Origin: Prorocentrum cordatum
Taxonomy: Eukaryota > Sar > Dinophyceae > Prorocentrales > Prorocentraceae
NCBI GenBank assembly: GCA_963575745.1
Contig: CAUYUJ010014559.1
Coordinates: 52,501-116,500, forward strand
Length of the DNA stretch: 64,000 nucleotides
Direction: 5' to 3'
Shown here: piece by piece, positions 8,458 through 18,368 of the stretch
How positions within the stretch are numbered: position 1 is the first letter of the stretch
How the letters are laid out: each line of letters opens with the position of its first letter
Program-made: the position numbers and the translations under genes
The notes under the pieces: model-generated
Told to the model about the DNA's origin: nothing
Databases searched by the model: none
Seen by the model: only the letters and a program-made list of their open reading frames with translations

Positions 8458-11400
8458 TGCCTGGGTGACTTCACTGGCCCTACCCCAGGGCCCACAACCC
8501 GCAGCTGCAGAGAACGCTCGGGGTTGCGAGCGCGCAGGCGCCCGGTCTCGGCGCCTCCGCTCCAGCGCGTCCGCGATCATATCGTGGATCGCGCGCTCGG
8601 TCAGCTCCACCTCCCTTTTCTTGCAGCCCGTCAACATGGCGCCCAAGTGGCATTCCGCCAGCATTCGGCAGAGTTCCGATGGATCGCACCGGGCAACTCG
8701 ACTAGCACACCTCCAGAGTCGCTTTTTCCCACGCAGGCTCGCCAGGTGCGTCCCGTGGGCGCACGGCTGCGCGAAGCGGCCCATCTCCTTGGCTGTTCCC
8801 GTCAGGGTCGTCATCTTCAAAGTTGGGCATTCCCACGTACATTGCGGGAACGTCTCCCGATGCGCACCTGGCTCCTTTTTCCAAGTCAGCAGCTCCTCGG
8901 TGATGAAGTTGGAAGGGGATGGAGGCGCCCTGGGGTCGGCGGGATGTTCGAGCGAAACAGAACCGCCCTTCCGCCCAATAGTCCGCAGGATCTTCAGACT
9001 GCTCGACAACTGCGCGGCCCCCAGCTCCACGTTCCGATGATCCCGTCCTCGCAGCCCGGGCCGCCCCCAGAGATGGCTTCGCAGCCGTAGAGGGGGAGGA
9101 CTGGCTGGAATCGCACGCGAGACCACGTGGCGCACGAAGGTCCAGCATGTCCTCCATCCGTGGCTGCCTTTGAGAACATCTCCCACTTCCTCACATTCAC
9201 CTCGTCGGTCAGGTCGAACTCGGGTCCGAAGCCCACGTCCACGCTCGCGCGCGCCAGGAGGTAGATTCGCAGAGCCGCCAGGCGCAGTGGCCAGCACTCC
9301 AGGACCCCTTTCCTCGTGTGTCCGCTGCAGAGGTAGACGAGGCGCAGAGCCCGAACCGAGATCACAGGCCGGCAGCGCAGCGGCTCGAAGGGATCCTCCT
9401 CGGCGATCTCGACCGGCTCCTCCATGGCTTCCGCCGCCAGGGAAGGCAGCGCCCCCTCCGCCTCGCTCCTGTAGTTCGGGGCCTGGCCGATCGGGAATCC
9501 TCGGCTAGGTCCGTCGCTGTGATTCCGATCCGAGGGTGCCCACTTCCAGTACTCCCTCATTCCGCGCCCCATGTCCAAGGAGGCCATCCGCCTGCGCAAA
9601 ATCAGGATCCACGCGCTGGCGGACCTCCCCTTGGCGTAGCTGCCCAGGCAGACAATGGAGTCGGTGATCCTCAGATGTTGTCGGTCCCAGCTCGCTCGCG
9701 GTCTCGCAGACCTCCGCACCCAGGCGAGGCCAGTCCTCATCTCCAGGATGTTGATGTGCTCGGGCTCGTCCCACCTCCACCTCATCAGCTTCTTCCACCG
9801 CGACAGGTCGTCCCAGCACCCGTGGACCAGCGGGGCCCTGATGCGGGTCCCCAGCTCGACGCCCTTCATCACGCGCAGGTAGTCCTCACCCTCGGAACAC
9901 TGCACGGCAGCCCAAGACGAGGAGATACCCGTTCAGAAGGCCCAGCCCCCTTGCACGTCGAACCGGGCATCTCGACGCTGCTCCTCCAGGGTGCTCTCCG
10001 TGCCGATGATGGCTCCTCCGTGCAGATTGGCATCGAACATCGTCACCAGGGGATTCCAGGGCACGGCCAGGTCCACCGACACCAGCGGCAAGATCGCGAC
10101 AGCCACCGCCAACTCCCTGAGCATCTCCCTCGGAACCGGCTGGCGTGGTCCACTTCGAGTTTCCGAACACCACTGGTACACCTCCGCGAACATGCCCAGC
10201 GCACCTCGGCACAGAAGGAAGCCCCAGGACAGGATGCCCACGATGCGAGCCACCGCGTCTGGGCTTTCCACATGCTTCTCCATGATCTCCCCGATCCCCG
10301 CGACCACGACCCACATCTTGTCCTGGTTCGGCGCCAGGCGCGTCCCGAGAAGCCCCCGCCGATCATCCTTGCCTCGTTCGCGCAGTCGTCCTTTCGGGTA
10401 TAGCCAGGACCCCAGGTAAGGGGACCCGGTTAGTGGCAGGGCCCTGGGGCCCCTCATTTGGCCAGAATCACTAAACCAGGTTTACCGTAACAGGTGTTTT
10501 TCGGGTGACGGCAGTTCCGGTTAGTGGAAGAGGGACGGGAGGGCGCCCCCGGTACAATAAACCAGGTTGCATTAAACCCAGTTCTGCCAACGCCCGATCC
10601 TTGCGAATTTGGAAACCCGCGGATCTCACCAAACTCTTGGCTCCGGTCCACACGTCCCGTACTCGGCGAGGTGTCGGGTCGCTTCTCGAGGCCGCGAAGT
10701 TCACGCCGATGATCCCGAAGTCGATGTGCTCGTAGTGGGCAGCCGGCGCCTGGCGGGAGATTTGGGGGAGGTGGCCGCCTTCGGCCAGCCGCTGCTCCTC
10801 CGAGAGCCAGGCCAGACTCACCTGAGGACCTCCGTTGAACAAGTCCTCCATCGTGGTCTCCACCCAGCACGCACGCGAAAAAACCCATTAGCGCCACTCG
10901 GATCCTCAGATACTCTCCCTGACCCGTTAGGACCACGTCGTCGGGCAGGGAGGCCACCACTCGCCGTCACTGCAGGCAGCACAAAGTTGGGCGCCAGCTC
11001 CTCCCCCAGGTCGAGGGTGTAATAGAAGTCGGGGAGGTCGCCCATATCGAACTTCATCTCCGCACCTGGCTCTTTCATCTCCTCCGAGACGTCGAGATAG
11101 GACATGGCGCTCAGCGCCGATTGGCCTCGAACCAGGGGGAGGTAGGGCCACTCGATCTCCTTGGGCTGGGAACGTCTCGCCCCGATCCGGTAATTAGCCT
11201 CCCGCAGCCACCAGCCAGCCTCCTCCCCAGCTCGGCGACCTTCCTTCACGTAGGTACTCCGGGACTGGTCCGCCGCCGAAGCGGCAGGACGCAGCCGCGG
11301 CATCGTGGCTCCTCCTGAGGACATCGACGACGGCCGTTGCAACCGACGCACCTAGCTCCGGCACCTCCCCCCGGCCCCCTGGCACCACACTTCCCGGCAC

Positions 11401-12155
11401 GAGAGGTGCTTGTCGTTGAAGCTCCCCCGGTGCAGTTGGCGCAGGGCGAGAAGGCAACGGTTCGCACGATTCAGCAAGTCCACTACCGACCTCCACGGTG
11501 AAGCCAACCTCCTTGACGAAGATGGGGCCCGAGCGGGCTTGGGGAAGAGAGCCACCTCGGACAGGATGCCCCGCCGCCTCGACATAGAAGCCCTAATTCG
11601 GCGTGCACACAAACACAGGACCCCAGCCTCAAGTGGCCGAAGGGTCTGGGAGAAAGCCACCAGCAGCCCAGGATCGACCGATGACTGGACGGGCTCCGCC
11701 GCGCAGCTGGCACAGCGGACCCCAAGTGAAGCTCAGGATGACTCAAGGCGGGGCCGACCCCCCGCTGTCGAGATCCGCGCGCGCCTTCATCAGCTGCGCA
11801 TCCCGACCCATGGCCTTCTTCATCTCCTCCTCCGCGCTCATCACCCTCAGAGTCCCTTCCTCCGAGAGCTGGGGGTCCAGGCGGCGTGCAGCCTCCCAGT
11901 CCAGCTTGGTCTTCCAGCTTTTGGCATCCTTCGGGCGGCTCCAGTCGTCCTTGCAGTGGAAGTCGCGGTGCGCGCGGGCCAGGGCGCACCCCTTCCTCAC
12001 CAGCCGCTCGAAGCTCACCTGATTCAGCAAGCCTTTCTGCCGATCCGTCATCAGCATCGTATCCACGGCACCGAAGGCGGCCACCATCTCGCGAGCCGCG
12101 TGGCACTCCATGAGCCCGCGGTCCCTGATGAAGTCCAGAGCTTGGAAAATATGGT
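8458..12155 (-). pseudogene. DIRS-like polyprotein: RT, RNase H, methyltransferase-like
   Basis: N-terminal region at 12155-11760 (around DDWSRPKDAKSWKTKLDWE). Reverse transcriptase about 11660-10480: motif A lies near 11050 in DMGDLPDFYYTLDL. The usual catalytic Tyr-x-Asp-Asp box near 10735-10706 reads YEHIDFGIIG, so the second Asp is lost. Thumb and RNase H follow: FDANLHGGAIIG near 10050, ITDSIVCLG near 9660, and KWAPSDRNHSDGPSRG near 9540. The methyltransferase-like part carries VYLCSGHTRKG, a GPSCATWS box near 9140-9120 and a SLEHPADP box near 8960-8930. The coding frame changes about four times (near 11700, 10870, 10470 and 9200), and a TGA at 9935-9933 interrupts RNase H. It is clearly dead. 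Domain calls rest on motifs remembered from dinoflagellate DIRS-type elements. Confidence 0.75.
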
Positions 12156-12224
12156 TTTCTTGGAGTTCGATCGTACTTTCCTCAAAACAAAATGGCCTAT
12201 GGCGCCCCCACCCGCACCCATTGT

Positions 12225-12420
12225 GCCATTCGACGGTCAATTTTCCCAATGGTTGACCAGTTTGTTTATCAATCATTTCCCAATGGGTTCACACTGGTTT
12301 CCCAATGGTGTTCCAAGGGTTGGTGAATTGTTTTCCAATGGTGTTCCAATGGTTTTCCAATTCGTTCCAGATGATTCCCCAAACGGTTTCCCAACGGTTG
12401 CCCAAAACCTTTTGATTGCA
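12225..12420. repeat. Degenerate TTTCCCAATGGT repeat
   Basis: Many variants of TTTCCCAATGGT / GTTCCAATGGTTTTCC at irregular 15-40 bp spacing, just outside the DIRS-like element. It continues into a GTGTGTGGTTG-rich stretch to about 12540. Confidence 0.75.
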
Positions 12421-12540
12421 TCGTTTTTAAGTGTTCGCGTGTGTGGTTGTGCATGTTCTTTGCATTTGTGTGTGATTGCAGCTGCGTGTGTGGTTGTTGC
12501 ATGTGTTTCGTGTGGTTGCAGCTGCTTTCATAAGTTGTGC

Positions 12541-13325
12541 ATTTGACTGCGTCTTTTATTGCGCTCGCCTGCGTTGCATGTTGCTTTCCGATGGTTGGTT
12601 CAGTATCCTCGTGGAACCAGGGGGACGCATCCTGGGACACCTGGCTTTTGGAAGTACTCGAAGCTGGCCATGTGGCGTACCAAAGGCAAGCCTTGCGTGT
12701 GCCTGCGATTTCCGAGGAATTCCACTTGCGCTTGCGTCGGCGTGGAGCCCCCCCAAAACGTGCGAGTTGCTTCTGGCCTGCCATGCAGGCAGACTTCCCA
12801 GAATCCAGAGCAAAGCAGTCTCCCGTGTAGCCCACCTGCCTTGCTCGTCCTCCTCGTTCTGGCTCTTCGAGCGGCGCGCGCGCCCCCCGATCATCGAGTA
12901 CTCGGACCGCCCCGCCGCCGCCTGCCATCGCTGTGCTCCTCGCCTCTTGCCGTGATCCCTTGGGTGGGCAGGGCGTGATCCTCGGTGCCTCCAGGCGGTC
13001 CAAGGACCCGCCTCGCCTGAATTTGCATGTCCTGCGCTGCGCGCGCGACATTTCCTAGGAGTGCCGTATCCTCGTCCTCGCCGTCGCCCAGGAACCTCTG
13101 CCGCCCCTCGCCCCTCGCTCCTCGCCCCGCGCCGGGCCGAATGCGTGCTCCGCTGCCGGGCCGCGACGGCACCGCGGCGCCCAGGGGGGCGCGCGGGCCT
13201 CCGGCCGCGCAGGTCGACATCAGCGGCCTGCTCTTCTTTGCCGGGGTCCTCCTCGCCGTCGGGGCGCGCGCTCCCCCCGCCGCCCCGCCCTTGCGCGCGG
13301 GGAGGGAGAGGAGGAGAACAGTCGA
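12541..13325. other. No supported gene
   Basis: Frames are open on both strands but none has recognisable motifs, and codon patterns conflict. A plus-strand frame from about 12537 resembles a signal peptide at its start but begins at GTG and carries no known domain, so I do not call it. 13020-13320 is extremely GC-rich. Confidence 0.4.
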
Positions 13326-13493
13326 CCCGCATAGTGAGCATGGGCGACTGCCCAAGGTTACCCTTGCATCCTTCCCCCTCGGCCGACCCATGGCCGCTTT
13401 CGCTGGCCGCGCCCCGCCAGCAAAGTGTCGACATGGCCTTCCAATGCCCTGGCATTCTTCTCGTGCGTCCTTATTCTACGGGTTGACCGTAGG
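13326..13493. repeat. Dispersed repeat family A, copy 1
   Basis: About 168 bp matching 59452-59620. Shared landmarks: CCGCATAGT, CTTGCATCCTTCCCC, GGCCGCTTTCGCTGGCCGCG, CGACATGGC and GTGCGTC. On the minus strand both copies keep an open frame encoding a similar peptide (AMS-x-LC-x-RGAASESG-x-G, then GEGCK), so a conserved small frame is possible. Confidence 0.82.
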
Positions 13494-13554
13494 GCAGAGG
13501 AATGTTCGATGTCCCCGATGGACAGATGATGGCGTAAACAAACTTTCGGGGGTC

Positions 13555-13658
13555 CGCGCAGATTTCCTGGATCGGCGCTCGAGTCCCCGTCCCTGGCGCG
13601 CGGAGCGCGCCAGGGGCGCCGCAAGGGGTCTTCAGCGCCGATTCGAGGAATCCGCGCC
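13555..13658. repeat. Nested inverted repeat
   Basis: Outer arms 13555-13583 and 13630-13658 are imperfect reverse complements of about 29 bp. The centre is a perfect 10-bp palindrome, CCTGGCGCGC (13592-13601) and GCGCGCCAGG (13605-13614), with a GGA loop. The right arm sequence recurs near 60512-60540. Confidence 0.75.
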
Positions 13659-13705
13659 AACATCAGACAGTTTGTGTGTATACCATTATTTGTTCCGCGA
13701 TGTCC

Positions 13706-13872
13706 GTTCCGTTTAGGTTCGAGGTTTTCGACGTTCTCGTCGGTCCTCGACTGTTTTCCAGCCTCGGGGTACGTTCCAGCGGCCGCGCCTCGCCTAGGGG
13801 AGTGTCCCCGGATCGTCCCGAATGTCCGCTGGAGAGCCGAGTTATGGCCCGAAAACCCCAGGGGGTTGGACA
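13706..13872. repeat. Dispersed repeat family B, copy 1
   Basis: About 170 bp related to 18196-18368 and 27797-27968. Shared landmarks are a TTCTCG/TTTTCG start, CAGCCTCGG, CGCCTCGCC, and an end CCGAGTTATGGCCCGAAAACC. Confidence 0.82.
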
Positions 13873-14204
13873 TGGGAGCCTTCGGGGGTGATGCTGAACT
13901 CAGCTTCTCCTGGATTTGGACTGCTTTGGTACAGCATTTGGCTCTTCCTCCTGCTCTTTCACGCCCTTCCGCTTCCCCCTCCCCATCGTTGTGAAAGGGC
14001 GATTCGGGTCTGAATACGGCCACCATCACACTGCCATAGTTTGGGATAGGCTCCTGGAAACCCGAAGGGAACAGCCTAGATCCCCATCTAGAGGGTGAAT
14101 CGGCTAGTGGGGCCGAGTCCACGCCAGTTGGGATGGGGATCGGTTAAACGGTATCGAATGGCCTTCGGCCACCGTGCATTGGTTGTGGGTCAGAGTTCTC
14201 AGGG
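13873..14204. other. No gene seen
   Basis: Unique-looking sequence between family B and the CTTGGGG array. No motif, frame or RNA signature recognised. Confidence 0.4.
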
Positions 14205-14786
14205 GTGCCTCTTCGGTTCTCTTCTGAGCGCTCTCGTGGGCCTCTTGGGAGCAGTTTGGGGGCATCTTCGGAGCCTCTTGGGAGCCTCTTGGGGGCCTCT
14301 TGGGGGCCTCTTGGGGGCCTCTCGGGGCCTGCTGGGGGCCTCTCGGGGCCTCCTGGGGGCCTCTTGGGGGCCTCCCTGGGGCCTCCGAGGGCTTGAAATA
14401 TCAGTTTGAGTTCCCCATCTAGGCCCCCTGATGAGGCAGTTTTTGGGCCCTCTTGGGCCGCCTTGGGCGCGTCTATTTGGTTGTCTTGGGGCCCTCTTGG
14501 GCCGTCTTGGAGACTTTTGGGGCCGACTTGGGGCGATCTTGGGGGCCTCGTGGACCGTCGTGGAGCGTCGGGAAGCCGAACGGGCGAGAACGCCACGCCC
14601 AACTCCTTCGAAAGCTTCTTTGGAGGCCTCTTGGAGGCCTTTTGGGGCGTCTTGGAGGCCTCTTGGACCGCCTGGGGGCCATCTCGAGCATCTTGGAGCG
14701 ACCGTTCGGCGACTCGGGGCCCTCTTCGACCGGGTTGGGGCCTCTTGGGGCCCTCTTGGCCCGTCTTGGGGCCATCTTGGCTCCCC
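14205..14786. repeat. CTTGGGGGCCT array, block 4
   Basis: The longest block of this family, again with Gly-Leu-Leu-Gly-Ala type translation on the plus strand. The fresh SL-mRNA retrocopy is inserted at its right end. Confidence 0.88.
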
Positions 14787-14804
14787 AAAAGTTAAGCGAC
14801 GAGA
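14787..14804 (+). repeat. Target-site duplication, left, retrocopy 2
   Basis: AAAAGTTAAGCGACGAGA, identical to 16451-16468. The first four As on the right copy merge with the A tail, so 14 bp are unambiguous. Confidence 0.93.
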
Positions 14805-14826
14805 TCCGTAGCCATTTTGGCTCAAG
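14805..14826 (+). other. Exact dinoflagellate spliced leader
   Basis: All 22 nt match the dinoflagellate SL with T as the first base (CCGTAGCCATTTTGG then CTCAAG). It lies exactly at the junction with the target-site duplication. CATCC follows, not a GT donor, so this is the 5' end of a copied mRNA and not an SL RNA gene. Confidence 0.95.
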
Positions 14827-14840
14827 CATCCTGGTTCAAG
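14827..14840 (+). other. Partial second spliced leader (relic)
   Basis: CATCCTGGTTCAAG, directly after the exact SL, resembles the last 14 nt of the SL (CATTTTGGCTCAAG) with three substitutions. Tandem SL relics are expected when a gene that was itself a retrocopy is trans-spliced and copied again. Confidence 0.6.
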
Positions 14841-14925
14841 CAGACCTGGGGCAGCTTCGGGCTTGCCCGAATTCTACACACGCGTACACTTTGGCTCGCG
14901 GGCCACTCTCTTGTCGTTCCGTGGG

Positions 14926-16323
14926 ATGGCGGTCCACAAGGGCCCTTGGACCGTGTCGTCCGCGGTTGCATTCGTCCTCAGCCTCAGCGTACCAATGGCG
15001 ACCTCGATCAAGTTCAGCTCAAATCTCCAGGGGCAGGCGGAGGCAGACTCCGAAGCCGCGGCGGCTGCCGGGCGCTGCGCGGACTACGTGCCGCCAGGGG
15101 AGTCCAAATGGTATGACTCAGACGGACCAACTTGGGATTGCGCGAGGTACCAATCATCGACTAACGGGTGCGCAAATTGGGGCGACGGATACAGGAATTT
15201 CGGTTACACGGCCAACCAGGCGTGTTGCACATGCGGGGGCGGTGTGTCTTCCACGCCGCACCCGACGCCGTACCCGACGCCGTACCCGACGCCGTACCCG
15301 ACGCCATACCCGACGCCGTACCCAACGCCGAACCCGACGCCGAATCCGACGCCGAACCCGACGCCGAACCCGACGCCGAATCCGACGCCGAACCCCACGC
15401 CGAACCCGACGCCGAACCCGACGCCGTACCCGACGGCTTTCCCGACGCCGTACCCGACGGTCTTCCCGACGCCGTACCCGACGCCCTACCCCACGGCCTT
15501 CCCGACGCCCTACCCGACGCCGTACCCGACGCCGTTCCCGACTGCCTTCCCGACGCCTTACCCGACGCCCTACCCGACGCCGTTCCCGACGCTCTTCCCG
15601 ACGCCGTACCCGACGGCCTTCCCGACGCCGTACCCGACGGCCTTCCCCACGGCCTTCCCGACGCCCTACCCCACGCCCTTCCCGACGGCCTTCCCGACGC
15701 CCAGCCCGACGCCCAGCCCAACGTATCCTTTGGGTTGGCCGACGCCACATCCAACATTTCCTCCCGCAGCGCCCATGGCGGCTGGAGCCGCCGGAGGCGT
15801 GGCTGCCACTGGCGATCCCCACCTTCAAAACGTCCACGGCGAGCGGTTTGATTTAATGAAGGCAGGCACACATGTTCTGATAAACATCCCTCGTGGAGTG
15901 AGCGCTGCGGACGCATTGCTTCGTGTGCAGGCGGATGCGCGCCGATTGGGTGGAAGGTGCTCGGATATGTACTTCCAAGAAATGAACATTACGGGCTCTT
16001 GGGCGGAGGCTAAGCAAGTTGGAGGGTATCACTACAGCGTGCGGCAAGTCGTCGCGAATATCCATCAATGGGTTGTTATTGGTAAGGTTGAGTTGAAAGT
16101 CGTCCATGGACGCACGGAGAGTGGCATCCTGTACTTGAATGTGTATGTGAAGCATTTACGGCGATCAGGGTTTGCCGTCGGAGGCTTGCTGGGGGAAGAC
16201 GACCACAAAGACGCGATGACTCCCCCAGCGTCGTGTACCAGACACACGGCTTTGTTGGAAGTGGTGACGAGTGGCCAGGCTCTTTCCTCCGAGTTGTCAG
16301 TTGCAACGGCGACCTTCGCGTGA
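14926..16323 (+). CDS. Secreted Pro/Thr-repeat protein with VWD-like motif
   Basis: The frame is open from 14863, but the first ATG is at 14926, giving 465 residues that begin [12 protein letters not shown]. Residues 8-25 are a hydrophobic signal peptide or anchor. A six-cysteine module follows (residues about 50-105) with a SDGPTWDC box and an ACCTCGGG end, a type common in dinoflagellate surface proteins. Next come about 55 PTP/PTx repeats (residues about 110-280; Y, F, N or A in the variable place) made from a CCGACGCCGTAC-type minisatellite. The C-terminal part carries [14 protein letters not shown], the signature of von Willebrand factor D domains. The protein is probably exported to the cell surface or secreted, with the repeat as a stalk. 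The copy is intact and intronless; whether it is expressed is unknown. An alternative frame stays open past 16323 to about 16383, so the true C-terminus is slightly uncertain. Confidence 0.85.
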   Translation: MAVHKGPWTVSSAVAFVLSLSVPMATSIKFSSNLQGQAEADSEAAAAAGRCADYVPPGESKWYDSDGPTWDCARYQSSTNGCANWGDGYRNFGYTANQACCTCGGGVSSTPHPTPYPTPYPTPYPTPYPTPYPTPNPTPNPTPNPTPNPTPNPTPNPTPNPTPNPTPYPTAFPTPYPTVFPTPYPTPYPTAFPTPYPTPYPTPFPTAFPTPYPTPYPTPFPTLFPTPYPTAFPTPYPTAFPTAFPTPYPTPFPTAFPTPSPTPSPTYPLGWPTPHPTFPPAAPMAAGAAGGVAATGDPHLQNVHGERFDLMKAGTHVLINIPRGVSAADALLRVQADARRLGGRCSDMYFQEMNITGSWAEAKQVGGYHYSVRQVVANIHQWVVIGKVELKVVHGRTESGILYLNVYVKHLRRSGFAVGGLLGEDDHKDAMTPPASCTRHTALLEVVTSGQALSSELSVATATFA

Positions 16324-16447
16324 CCATGGGGGATACTTTTGAACGTGTGTGTGACGAGCGCGCCCCTTCGGGCGACGCATGATGCAGAGCTTCTGTTTCT
16401 GGGTAGGAAGTCGCTGACGCACTTTTGTATCATGGGTGATCTGTGAC

Positions 16448-16468
16448 AAAAAAAGTTAAGCGACGAGA
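16448..16468 (+). repeat. A7 tail and right target-site duplication, retrocopy 2
   Basis: Seven As run directly into GTTAAGCGACGAGA, which ends at 16468. Identical to 14787-14804. Confidence 0.93.
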
Positions 16469-17412
16469 CGCGACAAGCCCCGCAACATTTGGCAAGTTGG
16501 GCTCCGCGCCCGTTGACGAACGACTCCTCAGGGGTGAGGATTGAGGCTTCGAGGATTGGGCAGTGGACCTGAGGACACGCCCACTTCGTGCCCAGCGGCA
16601 CGGTGGCGGGCCCAGAATAGGAGGGAATTGGGAAAGGTGGGGTACGAAACTTACTTCAAGCAGCTGGGTTCGGCCACGCCGCAAGTTTGGCATCTCCGGC
16701 GCCAGGAGGCGCCAGAAGAGCAGTTGCGTGAGCCGACTCGCTAGCTATCCCTTTGCTATCGGCCCCTTCTGTTAGCCTTAACGTAATTTATTTGTTTTTC
16801 TGAGTTCGGGCTCCAACACGGCCGTCTTCGGGCCCCATAGCGCTCACAACGCGGTCCGGAGAGGAGAACGAGGTAATTTTGCTACAAGGTCCGCCGATAA
16901 TCCAGGTTATCGGGCCCGCACCCTCCTCTCCCCCCAGATAATTTGACCTTGCCGGTTGCGCATGTCTGAAGGGGGTACGTAGTGTTGGTGCGCGCGGGCA
17001 TGGGTCGGGTTGCCCAAAGCGAAAAGGTTAGCTTATCGGCTGGCGCCTCCTTTCCTTCCCCCCGCGCCAGATAACTCGGGCTGAAAAATAAGAAATTGTG
17101 CTTAGGGGTAGGATTCGCAAATGGCCCCATAGAGATCGCGAAGCACCTCTTCGATTGACAGGGTCGCGCCGACATGGAGGCGTATCCCCCCCATCGGATA
17201 AATCGGATCATCGGGGCTATTGCCGAACAGTTCAAAACGATCTCGAACGGCCCAGGGGAAGGAGCCAATGGGGCTGCAGAGGCGGATCTCGGGAGACGTC
17301 CGCAGGCCGCCCACAGCCCGGAGGGCTGCAGTGGGAAGCATCTCCCACGGCCTGCGGCAAGCCCCGCCGCCGCCGCCAGGGCAGCAGCACAGCTTGAGGG
17401 AGCCCAGAGTCA
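16469..17412. other. No supported gene
   Basis: Mixed GC-rich and AT-richer sequence. Frames are open on both strands (for example minus 17102-17665) but show no domain and overlap a dispersed repeat, so I leave them uncalled. Confidence 0.4.
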
Positions 17413-17565
17413 GATCCGTACGACCCCCCACCGCCCACTCATCGCCGATGGGGGCCCAGCAGCTCACGCCGCCCAGGAGCGTGCGGTTTCGCCATCGGGG
17501 GCGTACCGCCGGTCTATCGGCGAGGTATCGTCCCCACTGGCTTGATGTCCCCCCACCCCCCTGGA
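17413..17565. repeat. Dispersed repeat family C, copy 1
   Basis: The most diverged of three copies (others 44480-44670 and 57954-58145). Shared: CCCACTCATCGCCGAT, CGTGCGG, ATCGGGGG and TCTATCGGCGA-x-GTATCG, then a C-run. Confidence 0.7.
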
Positions 17566-18195
17566 CCAGCGCCCCGATCGTTCCCCCTCGGTGCCCTCTG
17601 GCGCCCTGCCCCCCCCCTTCTCTCCCTCCGTCCTCCATCCCCCGATCGATCAGTACGATCGACATGGGTACGTAAAGAATGGGTACGAAGACCGACAGCA
17701 GTTTATGCCCATTTTGAACAGCTCGCTGTCGGTGCTACCGCGGACGTTGCCCGATTGGGACAGTAGGCCGCCTGCCCAGCAGCGGTTGCTGTCGGTTTTG
17801 GACAACATTTGTTGTTGGGCGTCGTACCCATTGGTTCCCGTGCCCGTCTCGGGCGTCCCAGGATGACGCGCATTGCAGTTTTTCTGACGTTTCTGGAGGG
17901 CTTTTCGGGGGCCTCTGATGTCCGTTAGGGAAGCCTCTGATTGTTTGTAGGGGGCCTTTGGGAGACTCCTTGAGGACTGGCTGGACACGTGTTACTACCT
18001 GTGACCGTGCTTGTCTAATGGGCTCATACTTGTTCTGTGCAGAGTAGCGCTGTCTGGCCGACGGATCAGGCCAGATCCCTGCGACTCGTGCGCGGCGCGG
18101 GGGTCCCTCGAGCAAGTTTTCTATTTTGTGTTGCGCGATGCGAAGATATGCGTCAGTGATGTATCATGTTGTGGCACGCTTGGCTAATTCGTCGG
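17566..18195. other. No gene; weak CTTGGGG-like remnant
   Basis: 17890-17970 has a few degenerate GGGGGCCT-type elements resembling the CTTGGGG arrays. The rest shows nothing recognisable. Confidence 0.4.
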
Positions 18196-18368
18196 CTTCG
18201 AGGTTCGATGCTTGCAGTTGTTCGACGTTTCCGTCGGCTCTCAGCGGCTTTCAAGTCTCGGGATGTTTTCTGGCAGTTGCGCCTCGCCGAGAGCGTTCTG
18301 GGGTGCCCAGATCGTTACGAGCGGCCTCCGGAGACCCGAGCTATGACCCGAAAACCGATCGGGGAGTT
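18196..18368. repeat. Dispersed repeat family B, copy 2
   Basis: Related to 13706-13872 and 27797-27968. Landmarks CGCCTCGCCGAGAGCGTT, GTGCCCAGATCG and CCGAGCTATGACCCGAAAACC. Confidence 0.82.

Larger units (their letters stand above)
5608..12160 (-). mobile_element. DIRS-like (tyrosine recombinase) retroelement, decayed
   Basis: Read on the minus strand, the order is N-terminal region, reverse transcriptase, RNase H, methyltransferase-like domain, then tyrosine recombinase. This combination is the hallmark of DIRS-group retroelements, which integrate with a tyrosine recombinase instead of a DDE integrase. The coding parts are broken by frameshifts and stops, and a plus-strand retrocopy (6967-8443) is inserted between the methyltransferase-like domain and the recombinase. 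I could not identify the terminal repeats; the 23-bp direct repeats at 5608-5679 are only a candidate for one end. Order and family are supported by visible motifs; that both halves belong to one element is inferred from shared strand, DIRS order and the insertion between them. Confidence 0.75.
14805..16450 (+). mobile_element. Retrocopied SL-mRNA 2 (recent)
   Basis: Complete processed copy: exact SL at the 5' junction, intronless frame, 3' untranslated part (16324-16447), A7 run (16448-16454, four of which may belong to the target), and an exact 18-bp target-site duplication. On the bottom strand the target reads TTAACTTTT at the presumed nick, which could prime on a poly(A) tail, as in target-primed reverse transcription. 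The perfect SL and TSD indicate a recent event. Confidence 0.93.

Noticed and set aside
14805-14826. SL RNA gene
   Set aside because: The SL is followed by CATCC and not by a GT donor, and the copy sits between target-site duplications, so it is an mRNA copy.
15154-15916. Frames opposite or out of phase with the Pro/Thr repeat (Arg-Arg-Thr, Val-Gly-Phe-Gly and Asp-Ala-Val-Pro repeats)
   Set aside because: By-products of the minisatellite. The plus frame with signal peptide, Cys module and VWD-like motif is the coherent one.
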